A DNA stretch of 64,000 nt, from assembly GCF_900100315.1 (NCBI RefSeq), contig NZ_FNFF01000001.1:558001-622000 (forward strand), written 5' to 3'. The number at the start of each line of letters is the position of its first letter. Positions within the stretch are counted from its first letter, which is position 1. Shown piece by piece: positions 19,476 through 28,389 of the stretch. This DNA is from Streptomyces indicus. GTDB lineage: Bacteria; Actinomycetota; Actinomycetes; Streptomycetales; Streptomycetaceae. Made by a program: the position numbers and the translations under genes. Below the pieces are notes generated by a model that was not told the origin of the DNA, made no database searches, and was given only the letters and a program-made list of their open reading frames with translations.

Positions 19476-20690
19476 TCAACTCCCCATCAGGAGCCCGTCC
19501 TCGGCCGCCCCGCGGCTGAGCGAGATGCGGCGGATGCGGTCGCGTACGTCCGTGAAGTCGGCGCCCCGCTTGATCGCGGCGTTCAGATTGACCACCCGGC
19601 CGTCGCCGGTGTCGAACCACTGCGGGATGAACTCCGCCTTGGTCACCTGCCACCGGTCGCCCTGCCCCTTGGGCGGGGCGAAGGTGAAGCGGCCGATCGT
19701 GCCCTGGTTGCCGCGCGGGTCGTGGGACCCCGAGTAATTGATCATGTCGCCGGCGATCTGGTCGCCCATGCCGTAGATCACCCAGGTGCCGTTGACCTTC
19801 TCGTACGGCTGCGGCACATGGGCGTGCGTGCCGATGATGAGGTCGATGTCCGGCCGGCCGCGGGTCTGCGCCGCGGTGAGGCGCTTGGCCAGGCGCAGTT
19901 GGCGGGCGTCGGGCTGGTCCTGCCACTCGGTGCCCCAGTGCGGGCTGACCACGACCACGTCCGCGCCGGCCCGACGGGCGGCCCGCGCGTCCGCGATGAT
20001 CTTCTTCTCGTCGATGAGGTTCAGGGCCCAGGGCTGCCCCTTCGGGAGCGGGTAGCCGTTGGTGCCGTAGCTGTAGGCGAGGTGGGCCACCTTCGCGCCG
20101 CCCGCCTTCAGGATCGTGGGGCGCTTGGCCTCGGCCGCGCTGCGCGCCGAACCGGCGTGCGCGATCCCGGCCTTGTCGAGCGCGTCGAGGGTGCGGCGGA
20201 TACCGGCCGCGCCCGCGTCGAGGGTGTGGTTCGAGGCGGTCGAGCAGGAGTCGTAGCCGGTCGCGGCGAGGCCGTCGGCCACCTGGGGCGGCGACTTGAA
20301 GGCGGGGTAGCCGGTGTAGTCGCCGTCCGCGCCGTACACCGTCTCCATGTGGCAGATCGCCAGATCCGCCTTCGCGACCACGGGCTTGACCCCGGCGAGC
20401 ATCGGCCGGAAGTCGTATCCGTCGCCGCCCGCGTCGGCGTTGGCCTGGCGGATGATCGAGGCGTGCGGCAGCACGTCGCCCGAGGCGACCAGCGTGAAGC
20501 CCTCGGCCGGCGCCGGGGCGGGGGCGGGGCCGCCCGCGGCGGACGGCGCGGGCGGCTTCTTCTCGGACGCGGGTCCCGGCGCGGGCGCGGGCTGCCCTTC
20601 GCTGCAGCCCGCGGCGGCGGTGGCCGTCAGGACGGCTGCGAGCACGGCGCCCGTGGAGCGTGCACGGAAGGATCCGGTGCGTTCAGTCAT
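19476..20690 (-). CDS. CapA-family poly-gamma-glutamate-type metallophosphatase lipoprotein
   Basis: 404 aa. Signal peptide ends at lipobox AAAGC (Cys about residue 28), then a Pro/Ala linker and the PGA_cap calcineurin-like domain: LVASGDVLPH (metal Asp), ICHMETVYG, TASNHTLD (NHxxD), VVVSPHWGTEW, IIGTHAHVPQP (GxHxH). These metal ligands are intact. The family is linked to capsule or poly-glutamate synthesis, but there are no CapB/CapC genes here, so the substrate is open. ATG 20690 has an AAGGGAAG site upstream; the frame extends to 20867 without a second signal peptide. Confidence 0.9.
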   Translation of the reverse strand: MTERTGSFRARSTGAVLAAVLTATAAAGCSEGQPAPAPGPASEKKPPAPSAAGGPAPAPAPAEGFTLVASGDVLPHASIIRQANADAGGDGYDFRPMLAGVKPVVAKADLAICHMETVYGADGDYTGYPAFKSPPQVADGLAATGYDSCSTASNHTLDAGAAGIRRTLDALDKAGIAHAGSARSAAEAKRPTILKAGGAKVAHLAYSYGTNGYPLPKGQPWALNLIDEKKIIADARAARRAGADVVVVSPHWGTEWQDQPDARQLRLAKRLTAAQTRGRPDIDLIIGTHAHVPQPYEKVNGTWVIYGMGDQIAGDMINYSGSHDPRGNQGTIGRFTFAPPKGQGDRWQVTKAEFIPQWFDTGDGRVVNLNAAIKRGADFTDVRDRIRRISLSRGAAEDGLLMGS

Positions 20691-21127
20691 CGAACGTGAC
20701 TTCCCTTGAGTGGTGAGCGAGCCGGCGGAGGGGAGATCGAGAAATCGAAATGTCCCCGTACGAATCCATCCGGGGGCATCGGGGAAGTCAAGGAGCTTTG
20801 CCGCGATGGTTGCCAATACGGAACGACTTGGCCGAACCGGAAGGTAATCACCCAATTCCGGCTGCATCCGGCTCGGGGCCGCTCACCGCGCCACTCGACG
20901 CGCCGTTCACCGAGCCGCTCGTCGCGCCGTTCGTCGCGCCGTTCGTCGCGGGTCCGACCTGCGCGCGGACCGTTCGGCGCACGGCTCGGCCGCCTGCTCG
21001 ACTGCCGCCGTACGCGCGGGCCGCACGTCCGTACGACGCCGTTACGTTCACGGCGTCGGCGATGCGGCGGGAGGCCGGTCGGCCGACGAGCGAAACGGCG
21101 ACGCGCGACGGAACGGAGGAGTCAACG
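20691..21127. other. Divergent intergenic region, CapA / sigma factor
   Basis: 437 bp with no convincing gene. Contains a 12-bp unit GTCGCGCCGTTC repeated at 20921-20932 and 20933-20944 with a partial third copy. The sigma factor ribosome site GGAGGA is at 21115-21120. Confidence 0.5.
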
Positions 21128-21679
21128 GTGACCACCGCGATGGAGCACCCCACCCGCACCCCCGAGCAGGAGCTGGCCGAGCTCCAGGAAGCCCACGGAC
21201 GCGCCTTGTTCGGCTTTCTGCTCGGTCTGACCTACGGCGACCGTCAGCGCGCGGAGGATCTGGTCCAGGAGACGCTGGTGCGCGCCTGGCAGCATCCGGA
21301 GGCGCTGCGCAGCGACCACGAGTCGATGCGGCCCTGGCTGTTCACCGTCGGCCGGCGCCTCGCGATCGACGCGCGCCGGGCCCGCCAGGCCCGGCCCGCC
21401 GAGGTGGGCGCGGAAGTCATCGAGCACGCGCCCGCCGCGGTGGTGGGCGACGGGCACGAGGAGCGCTCGGTGACCGCGCTCGACGTACGGGAGGCGCTGA
21501 CGACGCTGCGCCGCGAACACCGCGACGTCCTCGTGCAGCTCTACTACCGCGGACACTCCGTGACCGAGGCCGCGCAGGCGCTCGGCATTCCCGCGGGAAC
21601 CGTCAAGTCCCGTTCGCACTACGCCCTTCGGCGGCTGCGGACCGTCCTGCCCGGATACGGTGCCGGAGCGGCCCGCTGA
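21128..21679 (+). CDS. ECF (group 4) RNA polymerase sigma factor
   Basis: 183 aa. Region 2 includes DLVQETLVRAWQHPEALR (2.1-2.3 core-binding helix) and RPWLFTVGRRLAIDARR (2.4, -10 recognition). Region 4 is VREALTTLRREHRDVLVQLYYRGHSV, with the HTH EAAQALGIPAGTVKSRSHYALRRLR, resembling the SigL/SigK-type ECFs that pair with HxxxCxxC zinc anti-sigma factors. Start GTG 21128 is 7 nt after GGAGGA; ATG 21140 is the alternative. No anti-sigma gene is adjacent; the nearest candidate is at 27727-28389. Confidence 0.92.
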   Translation: MTTAMEHPTRTPEQELAELQEAHGRALFGFLLGLTYGDRQRAEDLVQETLVRAWQHPEALRSDHESMRPWLFTVGRRLAIDARRARQARPAEVGAEVIEHAPAAVVGDGHEERSVTALDVREALTTLRREHRDVLVQLYYRGHSVTEAAQALGIPAGTVKSRSHYALRRLRTVLPGYGAGAAR

Positions 21680-21968
21680 CGCCCCGGGCGTGAGCACTCT
21701 CACCCCCCGAACCCCCGGATCATGGCGAACTCCGGACCCTCACCGCCCGTAGTGTGAGGCGAGTTCTTCGGTACGGACCGTGCGCCCGACCTCTGGCGCA
21801 CCGCTCGTACCACAGAGCTCGCGACGTCCCATCCGTGCAGCTGCGGAGGGGTCGATTTCGAAACCAGTGTGTCCAGTTGAGTAAAGCCGGACCCACGGGC
21901 GGGCCCGACGGTGAAGGCTGCCCCTCGGGGCTCGGAGGGGCCTCGCGGGGGCAGAGGAAAGGGAGTAG

Positions 21969-22472
21969 GTGGATCGGTTGCTGCCCGACAGGAGCAACGG
22001 CAGGGGTACCGGCGAACTGGCCGTGCCGATGGCATGGCTCTACGCGGAGTACATCGCCGATGAACTGCTGCGCACCGGAGACCTCGTCCCGTCGAGCACC
22101 CTGGAGTACCGGGCGGGCCGGCAGACTCTCGCCCTCACCATCTATCTGTCGGACCAGGACGACGAGCTCTCCGGCATCCGTGTCATCTCCCAGCTGGACG
22201 AATGGCTGTCCCTGACCGCGTACGGCCATCCCTGGCAGGAGTGGGTGCGCGAGCGGATGGAGCGCCGGAGCGCCGAGGGCGGCGGCCCGGACCTGGAGCT
22301 GGCGACGGAGACCTGGGAGTGGCTGCAGCGCACCGAGCTGCTCGCGGCCGATCTGGACTCCTCGCTGCAGTGGCACCGGGGCGCGATCGAGGTCGACGAG
22401 GACGACCAGGTGTGGACGCCGGCATGGGAACTGGGGCTGCCGCTAGGGCACTTGGCGATCCATCTGTTCTGA
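21969..22472 (+). CDS. Hypothetical protein, unknown function
   Basis: 167 aa from GTG 21969, preceded by AAGGGAG. Acidic, Trp- and Leu-rich, no signal peptide or membrane helix. Features: WLYAEYIADELLRTGDLVP near the N-terminus, LTIYLSDQDDELSG, and an acidic EVDEDDQVW segment close to the end. I recognise no domain. It is preceded by a 289-bp leader with GC-rich inverted repeats (about 21922-21956) and lies tail-to-tail with the histidine kinase gene. Confidence 0.7.
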   Translation: MDRLLPDRSNGRGTGELAVPMAWLYAEYIADELLRTGDLVPSSTLEYRAGRQTLALTIYLSDQDDELSGIRVISQLDEWLSLTAYGHPWQEWVRERMERRSAEGGGPDLELATETWEWLQRTELLAADLDSSLQWHRGAIEVDEDDQVWTPAWELGLPLGHLAIHLF

Positions 22473-22522
22473 GCGGCGCGACGCCCGAAGCCTGTCCGGC
22501 CCCGGACGGTCACCCGGAGCCG

Positions 22523-23731
22523 TCAGTGCGAGTGCACCCCGGCGCGGTACTTCGGCACCCGTACCGTGATCTTCATGCCCGCGCCCACGCCCGTCTCGAT
22601 GACGAGGCCGTACTCGTCCCCGTACACCTGACGCAGCCGGTCGTCGACGTTGGACAGGCCGAGCCCGTTGGATCCGGCTCCCTGCGGCACGTGGTCGCCC
22701 GCGAGGATCCGGCGCAGCAGCGCGGGGTCCATGCCGACGCCGTCGTCCTCGATCACGACCAGGGCCTCGGCGCCGGCGTCCTGCGCGGAGATGGAGATGC
22801 GGCACTTGTCGCGCGAGTCCTCCAGGCCGTGCTTGACGGCGTTCTCGACGAGCGGCTGGAGGCACAGGAAGGGCAGTGCGACGGGCAGCACTTCGGGGGC
22901 GACCTGGAGGGTCACCTGGAGCCGGTCGCCGAAGCGGGCGCCCGCAAGGGCCAGGTACTGCTCGATGGAGCGCAACTCGTCGGCGAGGGTGGTGAAGTCC
23001 CCGTGCCGCCGGAAGGAGTAGCGCGTGAAGTCGGCGAATTCCAGGAGGAGTTCGCGGGCGCGCTCGGGGTCGGTGCGGACGAACGAGGCGATGGCGGCGA
23101 GCGAGTTGAAGATGAAGTGCGGGGAGATCTGGGCGCGCAGAGCGCGGATCTCGGCCTCGATCAGGCGGGTGCGGGAGCGGTCGAGTTCGGCGAGTTCGAG
23201 CTGGACGGAGACCCAGCGGGCCACCTCGGTCGCGGCCCGTACGAGCACGGCGGACTCGCGTGAGCCGTAGGCGACCAGGGCGCCGAGGATGCCGTCCTCG
23301 CCGGTGAGCGGCGCGACGACGGTCCAGCGCAGCGGGCACTCGGGCAGCTCGCACTCGGTGCGCACGCTCAAGCTGCGGCCGGATTCGAGGAGTTCGCCGA
23401 GGCGGCGCAGGACGGCGTCGTTGTGGTGGCCGAGTCCGGGGCCGTCCCAGGCGAGCACGCGCTCGCGGTCGGTCAGGCACAGGGCCTCGGTGCCGAGCAG
23501 GGAGCGCAGCCGTTTGGCCGCCTTGCGCGCCGTGTCCTCGGTGAGGCCGGCGCGCAGCGGGGGCGCCGCGAGCGAGGCGGTGTGCAGCGTGTGGAAGGTG
23601 GCGCGCTCGACGGGGGTGCCGAGGTCCAGGTCGCCCTCGCCGCGCCGGGCGGTGAACCGGCCGAGCAGGAAGCCGGCCGCGAGGACGACGACACCCGCCA
23701 CGACCAGGGCCGCGATCCCGATCCCGGTCAT
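22523..23731 (-). CDS. LytS-type sensor histidine kinase
   Basis: 402 aa. One N-terminal transmembrane helix (about 5-25), a GAF-like cytoplasmic domain (about 40-185), then the His_kinase domain typical of LytS/BtsS with phospho-acceptor motif LRAQISPHFIFNSLAAI, an N-box ENAVKHGLED, and G-boxes DDGVGM and NGLGLSNV. It lacks the 5-7 helix sensor of classical LytS, so it probably senses a cytoplasmic cue or its partner transporter. The ATG overlaps the symporter TGA (ATGA), so the two are co-translated. Its response regulator is probably the LytTR protein at 26733-27509. Confidence 0.93.
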   Translation of the reverse strand: MTGIGIAALVVAGVVVLAAGFLLGRFTARRGEGDLDLGTPVERATFHTLHTASLAAPPLRAGLTEDTARKAAKRLRSLLGTEALCLTDRERVLAWDGPGLGHHNDAVLRRLGELLESGRSLSVRTECELPECPLRWTVVAPLTGEDGILGALVAYGSRESAVLVRAATEVARWVSVQLELAELDRSRTRLIEAEIRALRAQISPHFIFNSLAAIASFVRTDPERARELLLEFADFTRYSFRRHGDFTTLADELRSIEQYLALAGARFGDRLQVTLQVAPEVLPVALPFLCLQPLVENAVKHGLEDSRDKCRISISAQDAGAEALVVIEDDGVGMDPALLRRILAGDHVPQGAGSNGLGLSNVDDRLRQVYGDEYGLVIETGVGAGMKITVRVPKYRAGVHSH

Positions 23732-25629
23732 CCCTCCCCCGCCTTCCGTTCCGCCGGCTCGCCCGGCCCGTCCGCACCGCGCACGGCCCGCTCTCCTGCC
23801 TCGCCCGCGCCCCGCGCGGCCCGCTCTTCCGCCTCGCCCGCACCGCGTACGGAAGCGCCGTACTGCACTGCACGCTTGCGGACGCCGCCGAGTTCACGGG
23901 CCGGCGGCTCGCCGCGCCGCCGGGCCGACAGGTCCTCCGGCAGATGCAGGCGGGCCAGCGTGGCCGCCGTGCCCGGCGGGATGCGGGACGGCGTGAGCAG
24001 CGAGACCGCGATCATCGTGAGGAAGCCGAGCGGCACCGACCACACCGCGGGCCAGGCGAGCAGCGTGTGCGCCCAGCCGGCCGAGGGCAGTCCGGTGCGG
24101 GTGGCGAGCACGGCGGTCAGGGCCGCCCCTCCCCCGGTGACCAGGCCCGCCACCGCGCCGGGCGGGGTGAGACGGCGCCACCAGATGCCGAGCACGAGCA
24201 GCGGGCAGAAGGACGAGGCCGAGACGGCGAAGGCGAGCCCGACCGCGTCCGCCACCGGGACGTTGGTGGCGATCAGCGACACCCCGAACGGCGCGGCCAT
24301 CGCGAGGGCCGCCGCGATCCTGAAGTGCCGTACCCCGCGGGTCGCGAGCACGTCCTGGTGCAGCACTCCCGCCACGGCGAGGGTGAGCCCGGACGCGGTG
24401 GACAGGAAGGCCGCGAAGGCGCCGCCCGCGAGCAGCGCCCCGAGCAGATCGCCGCCCACCCCGCCGATGAGTCGCTCGGGCAGGACGAGCACGGCCGCGT
24501 CGGCGTCGCCGGTGAGGGCGAGTTCGGGCGCGTAGATCCGGCCGAGCGCGCCGTACACGGGCGGCAGCAGGTAGAAGGCGCCCACCAGGCCGAGCACCGC
24601 CAGCGTGGTGCGGCGGGCCGCGCGTCCGTTGGGGCTGGTGTAGAAGCGGACGGCCACATGCGGCAGGCCCATGGTGCCGAGGAAGGTCGCGAGGATCAGT
24701 CCGTACGTGGCGTAGAGCCGGTACTCGTCGCGGTCGCCGGCGAGCGGGCGCGACCAGTTGGAGGTGCCGGTGCCGGTGTGCTCCTGGGTCTCGGGGACGG
24801 GGGTGCCGGACGGGAAGGACAGCCGCGTGCCGCGCTCGACGCGGTGGCTCCCCTCGTCGAGCGTGACGCGCCGCTTGTCGTACGCGGTGCCGTCGAGCTC
24901 TCCGTCGACGGTGAGCGTGAGGGGGGCGTCGAGTTCGATGCGGACGGTCGTGTCGATCCGTACCGAGGTGTGCTCGCGGAAGACGGCCGGGGCGTCGAAG
25001 CTCGCGCGCGGGGTGCCGTCCCCGAGCCACGCCACCAGCAGGAACAGGGCGGGCACGAGCAGCGCGGTGAGCTTGAGCCAGTACTGGAAGGCCTGCACGA
25101 AGGTGATGGAGCGCATGCCGCCGGCCGCCACCGCGCCCGTCACGACCAGCGCGACGACCAGGCTGCCCACCCAGCCGGGCGAGCCGGTCAGGATCTCCAG
25201 GGTGAGCCCGGCGCCCTGGAGTTGGGGCAGCAGGTAGAGCCAGCCGATGCCGACGACGAAGAGGCTCGCGAGACGGCGCACGGTCTGCGACTCGAGGCGG
25301 TCCTCGGCGAAGTCCGAGAGCGTGTACGCGCCGGAGCGCCGCAGCGGGGCGGCGACGAGGATCAGCAGCACGAGGTAGCCGGCGGTGTAGCCGACCGGAT
25401 ACCAGAGCATGTCCGGGCCCTGGAGCAGGACCAGGCCCGCGACGCCGAGGAAGGAGGCGGCGGAGAGGTATTCGCCGCTGATGGCCGCGGCGTTGAGGCC
25501 CGGCTGCACGGTGCGCGAGGCGACGTAGAAGTCGGAGGTGGTACGGGAGATCCGCAGGCCGAGCGCGCCGATGAGGACCGTGGCGAGCACGACGAGGGTG
25601 ACGGCGGTGACGGCGTACGTCTGGTTCAC
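23728..25629 (-). CDS. Sodium:solute symporter, acetate/monocarboxylate (ActP/MctC) type
   Basis: 633 aa with about 13 transmembrane helices. SSS-family signs: DFYVASRTVQPGLNAAAISGEYLSAASFLG near the N-terminus and GGAFAAFLSTASGLTLAVAGVLHQDV in the middle. This is the cation/acetate symporter subgroup, likely taking up acetate, propionate or pyruvate. An insertion of about 100 residues between helices (about 215-310) is hydrophilic and beta-rich. The C-terminal tail carries three 11-residue repeats. It sits between a DUF485-like gene and the histidine kinase. Confidence 0.9.
   Translation of the reverse strand: MNQTYAVTAVTLVVLATVLIGALGLRISRTTSDFYVASRTVQPGLNAAAISGEYLSAASFLGVAGLVLLQGPDMLWYPVGYTAGYLVLLILVAAPLRRSGAYTLSDFAEDRLESQTVRRLASLFVVGIGWLYLLPQLQGAGLTLEILTGSPGWVGSLVVALVVTGAVAAGGMRSITFVQAFQYWLKLTALLVPALFLLVAWLGDGTPRASFDAPAVFREHTSVRIDTTVRIELDAPLTLTVDGELDGTAYDKRRVTLDEGSHRVERGTRLSFPSGTPVPETQEHTGTGTSNWSRPLAGDRDEYRLYATYGLILATFLGTMGLPHVAVRFYTSPNGRAARRTTLAVLGLVGAFYLLPPVYGALGRIYAPELALTGDADAAVLVLPERLIGGVGGDLLGALLAGGAFAAFLSTASGLTLAVAGVLHQDVLATRGVRHFRIAAALAMAAPFGVSLIATNVPVADAVGLAFAVSASSFCPLLVLGIWWRRLTPPGAVAGLVTGGGAALTAVLATRTGLPSAGWAHTLLAWPAVWSVPLGFLTMIAVSLLTPSRIPPGTAATLARLHLPEDLSARRRGEPPARELGGVRKRAVQYGASVRGAGEAEERAARGAGEAGERAVRGADGPGEPAERKAGEG
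23749..23847 (-). repeat. Three 33-bp in-frame repeats at the symporter 3' end
   Basis: Encodes RGAGEAEERAA, RGAGEAGERAV and RGADGPGEPAE (residues 595-627), ending 6 codons before the stop. A charged, probably unstructured cytoplasmic tail built by tandem duplication. Confidence 0.85.
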
Positions 25630-25672
25630 GGCTGCCCCGCGCTCATGGCCGGGAGGGTCTGCGGCACGCGCC

Positions 25673-26056
25673 TCAGCGCCCTTCGACGAGGCCCGTGAAG
25701 TCCCGCTCGTTGCGCTCGGCCCTGCGGACGTACCAGCGGGCTATCAGGAACATCACCGGGTATACGCCCACGCCAAGCGAGACCCAGACGAACAGGGCGG
25801 GCGAGGTGTCGGAGCCGGTCACGGACTCGGGCAGCATGAACAGCAGCGGCAAGGTGGCGACGAACAGGATCAGGAGCCCGAGCGCGGTGAGGCCGGCCTT
25901 CAACTGGCTGCGCATGAGCGAGCGGACGTAGGTCGTGCCGATGGTGGTCTGCTCGTCGATCTCGAAGCGCGCGGCGGTGTGGCCGTGCGGGCGCCGCGCC
26001 TGACGCGGCACACCGGTGACGATCTCCCGGCGCGGGCCGTCGGGTGCAGCTGGCAT
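25673..26056 (-). CDS. DUF485-like small membrane protein
   Basis: 127 aa with two transmembrane helices (about 55-75 and 88-108) and an RRAERNERDF cytoplasmic end. DUF485 proteins are encoded next to ActP/MctC-type acetate symporters and are presumed accessory subunits, and this gene lies 43 bp upstream of the symporter on the same strand. Start ATG 26056. Confidence 0.85.
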   Translation of the reverse strand: MPAAPDGPRREIVTGVPRQARRPHGHTAARFEIDEQTTIGTTYVRSLMRSQLKAGLTALGLLILFVATLPLLFMLPESVTGSDTSPALFVWVSLGVGVYPVMFLIARWYVRRAERNERDFTGLVEGR

Positions 26057-26135
26057 GGGCGGTGCGCTCTCTCTGGCTCGTGCTCGTGCTCGTCCTCGTC
26101 CGGTGCGGGGTGAACGGGAGTCTACGCACGGCGGT

Positions 26136-26414
26136 TCACCTGGGGTAGAGCTCGGCTCCGCAGTCCTGGAGGGCCACTTCCAGTTCGACGTACGACTCCT
26201 CGGCGCGCCGGAAGGCCAGTTGCAGCGCGGCTTCGGCGCGCGGCCCGGTGAACGGGGCGGCCGCCTCCTGCGCCTCGTCGAGGATCTCGGCCCACCGGGC
26301 GGCGACGCGCTTGAGGCCGGCGAGGTAGCGCACCGCCTCCGCCCGGTCCGCCGGCGGCCCGGGCAGCGCCCGCACCTCCCTGACCAGCGCCTCGACTTCG
26401 GATGGAGCGGGCAC
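26136..26414 (-). CDS. Small hypothetical helical protein
   Basis: 92 aa from GTG 26414, which follows GGGAGGGAAG. Acidic, predicted mostly helical (Ala/Glu/Arg rich), ending DCGAELYPR. No recognised domain and no membrane segment. It lies upstream of the DUF485-symporter-kinase operon on the same strand and might be its first gene (79-bp gap). The frame extends to 26468, but the ribosome site supports the shorter form. Confidence 0.65.
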   Translation of the reverse strand: MPAPSEVEALVREVRALPGPPADRAEAVRYLAGLKRVAARWAEILDEAQEAAAPFTGPRAEAALQLAFRRAEESYVELEVALQDCGAELYPR

Positions 26415-26625
26415 GTCGGACTTCCCTCCCGTCGACCGGCGCCAGGCTAGGCACCCGCCCTCCCCCACGACCAGCCACGCGTCGCCGGACGGCGGGTGGG
26501 GTGCGGTGAGCGGTCGGGTCGGACGGTGTGCGGTCGGGGGGGGCGTTCACGCCGGCGCAGGCCAGAGTGGGCCGTCGCCCGTACGGAGGAGGGCACGGCG
26601 CGGGGGTACCGGGGGCGGAGCCCCC

Positions 26626-26665
26626 GTGGTCGGGGTGTGGGGCGTCAGCCCCACACCCCGACCAC
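26626..26665 (-). terminator. Terminator-like hairpin after the LytTR gene
   Basis: Perfect 18-bp inverted repeat (26626-26643 and 26648-26665) with GTCA loop, beside a GGGGGCGGAGCCCCC palindrome (26611-26625). Located 68 bp past the minus-strand LytTR regulator stop. Together they resemble Streptomyces intergenic palindromic elements. Confidence 0.65.
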
Positions 26666-26732
26666 CCGCCGCGGAGCGGCGGAGCAGGGTGCGGGGACGA
26701 CCCCGGCAAGGTGCACGCGGACCGAGACCACC

Positions 26733-27509
26733 TCAACGACGAGCGTGCCGCATCAGGAGGTCCCGCACCTCGCGTGCATGGCGGCGGCTCACCGCCAGTT
26801 CCGCGCCGCCCACCCGCACCGTCGTCGCACCCGCGTCCAGGCGCAGTTCGTCGATGCGGCCCAGCGCGACGAGGTGGCGCCGGTGTATGCGGACGAACCC
26901 GCGCGCGGCCCAGCGCTCCTCCAGCGTGGAGAGCGGGATCCGCACCAGGTGGCTGCCCTCGTCCGTGTACAGCCGCGCGTAGTCCCCGTGGGCCTCGACG
27001 TACGCGATGTCGTCGATCGGGATGAAGCGCGTGACGCCGCCCAGTTCGACGGGGATCTGGTCCGGCGCCGAGTCCACCGCGACGGGTGTGGCGGGCACGG
27101 GGGCCGCCGCGGCCGCCTTGCCGGTCAGGTCGCTGACCCGGCGCACCGCCTCGGCGAGGCGCTCGCGCCGTACGGGCTTGAGCACGTAGTCGACGGCCTT
27201 CAGGTCGAAGGCCTGCACGGCGAACCCTTCGTGCGCGGTGACGAACACGATCAGCGGCGGCCGCGCGAACCCCGCGAGCAGCCGGGCGACATCGAGACCG
27301 GTGAGCCCTGCCATGTGGATGTCGAGGAACACCACGTCGATGGCGTCCTCGCCGTCGGGCCCGGCGTCCAGCGCACGGTTGATCCTGCGCAGCGCCTCGG
27401 TGGCGTCGGTGGCGCCCTCGGCGCTGCGCACCCGGGAGTCGGCGCGCAGCAGGAAGAGCAGCTCTTCGAGCGCGGGCTTCTCGTCGTCGACGGCCAGTAC
27501 ACGCAGCAT
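26733..27509 (-). CDS. LytTR-family response regulator
   Basis: 258 aa. Receiver domain MLRVLAVDDEKPALEELLFLL (acidic pocket), phospho-acceptor Asp in VVFLDIHMAGLTG, Thr in FVTAHEG, Lys in YVLKPV. The C-terminal LytTR DNA-binding domain (about 155-255) includes IAYVEAHGDYARLYT and FVRIHRRHLVAL. Start ATG 27509 is at the receiver domain; the frame continues upstream to 27728 without family similarity. Forms a two-component pair with the LytS-type kinase at 22523-23731, with the symporter as likely target, analogous to BtsS/BtsR with the pyruvate transporter BtsT. Confidence 0.92.
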   Translation of the reverse strand: MLRVLAVDDEKPALEELLFLLRADSRVRSAEGATDATEALRRINRALDAGPDGEDAIDVVFLDIHMAGLTGLDVARLLAGFARPPLIVFVTAHEGFAVQAFDLKAVDYVLKPVRRERLAEAVRRVSDLTGKAAAAAPVPATPVAVDSAPDQIPVELGGVTRFIPIDDIAYVEAHGDYARLYTDEGSHLVRIPLSTLEERWAARGFVRIHRRHLVALGRIDELRLDAGATTVRVGGAELAVSRRHAREVRDLLMRHARR

Positions 27510-27726
27510 GCGGCGGAGTGTATGCCGCCCCGTGCCCGGTGGACACAGGTGCCGTACGGGGCGGGGGCGGCCGGCGGAATTCCCGGAGGCGTTGAGCAGT
27601 AACACCCGATGTCCCGTATTGCAGGGGGACACGTTGCAGGGGCCTGGTTCCCCTCGCGTCTCACGTGGGGCGTCACCCCGGCCGTCCCGCACAGCTCCGT
27701 ACGACCTCGCAGGAGAAGGAACGCCC

Positions 27727-28389
27727 ATGAGCGCCGCGCAGCACCAGGACGTCGCCGCCTACGCGCTGGGCGTTCTGGAACCCGCGGACAGTCTGGAGGT
27801 CGAGGCCCACCTGGGCGACTGCCTGCCGTGCGCCGCCGAACTCGCCGCATTCTCGCGGGTGGTGGCGCTCCTCGCACCGCTGACGGAGCCGCACGCGCTT
27901 CCGCCCGCACGCGCGACCACCTCCGCCCCCTCGCCGCCGCTGCTCGACCGCCTGCTCGCAACGGTCCGGCGCGCCCGCCGTACGAGCCGGCTGCGTCTGG
28001 TGGCCGCGGCCGTGGCGGTGCTCATCGCCGCACCGGCCGGGACCGTGCACCTGCGCGATGAGCAGCCGCACGTGCTCGACGCACGGTCCGGGACCGTCGC
28101 GGCAAGCCTCGCGCTCCAACCGCAGGCGTGGGGCACGGGTGTGGCCCTGCGCATGGACGGTCTCGACGGCCCGCGGCGCTGCGAGCTGGTCGCGGTGGGA
28201 ACGGACGGCGCGGAGGAGACGGTGCTCAGCTGGTCGGTGCCGCAAGGGGGTTACGGCTTCCCGGGCCGCACGGGCCACGAGCGGCCGCTCCGCGCGGAGG
28301 GCGGGACCGGGCTGCGCGCGGACCAGATCCGGCGGTTCGAGGTACGGACGCTGGACGGCACACGCGTCCTCACCATCCCGGCGCACTGA
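27727..28389 (+). CDS. Zinc-finger anti-sigma factor
   Basis: 220 aa, single-pass membrane protein. N-terminal anti-sigma domain with HLGDCLPCAAEL (HxxxCxxC zinc motif), transmembrane helix about 92-110 (RLVAAAVAVLIAAPAGTV), then an extracytoplasmic domain containing AWGTGVALRMDGL, RCELVAVG and SWSVPQGGYG, as in ECF anti-sigma factors of actinobacteria. ATG 27727 follows AAGGAA. No sigma gene is adjacent, so the likely partner in this window is the ECF factor at 21128. The last 34 coding bases are duplicated after the stop. Confidence 0.88.
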   Translation: MSAAQHQDVAAYALGVLEPADSLEVEAHLGDCLPCAAELAAFSRVVALLAPLTEPHALPPARATTSAPSPPLLDRLLATVRRARRTSRLRLVAAAVAVLIAAPAGTVHLRDEQPHVLDARSGTVAASLALQPQAWGTGVALRMDGLDGPRRCELVAVGTDGAEETVLSWSVPQGGYGFPGRTGHERPLRAEGGTGLRADQIRRFEVRTLDGTRVLTIPAH

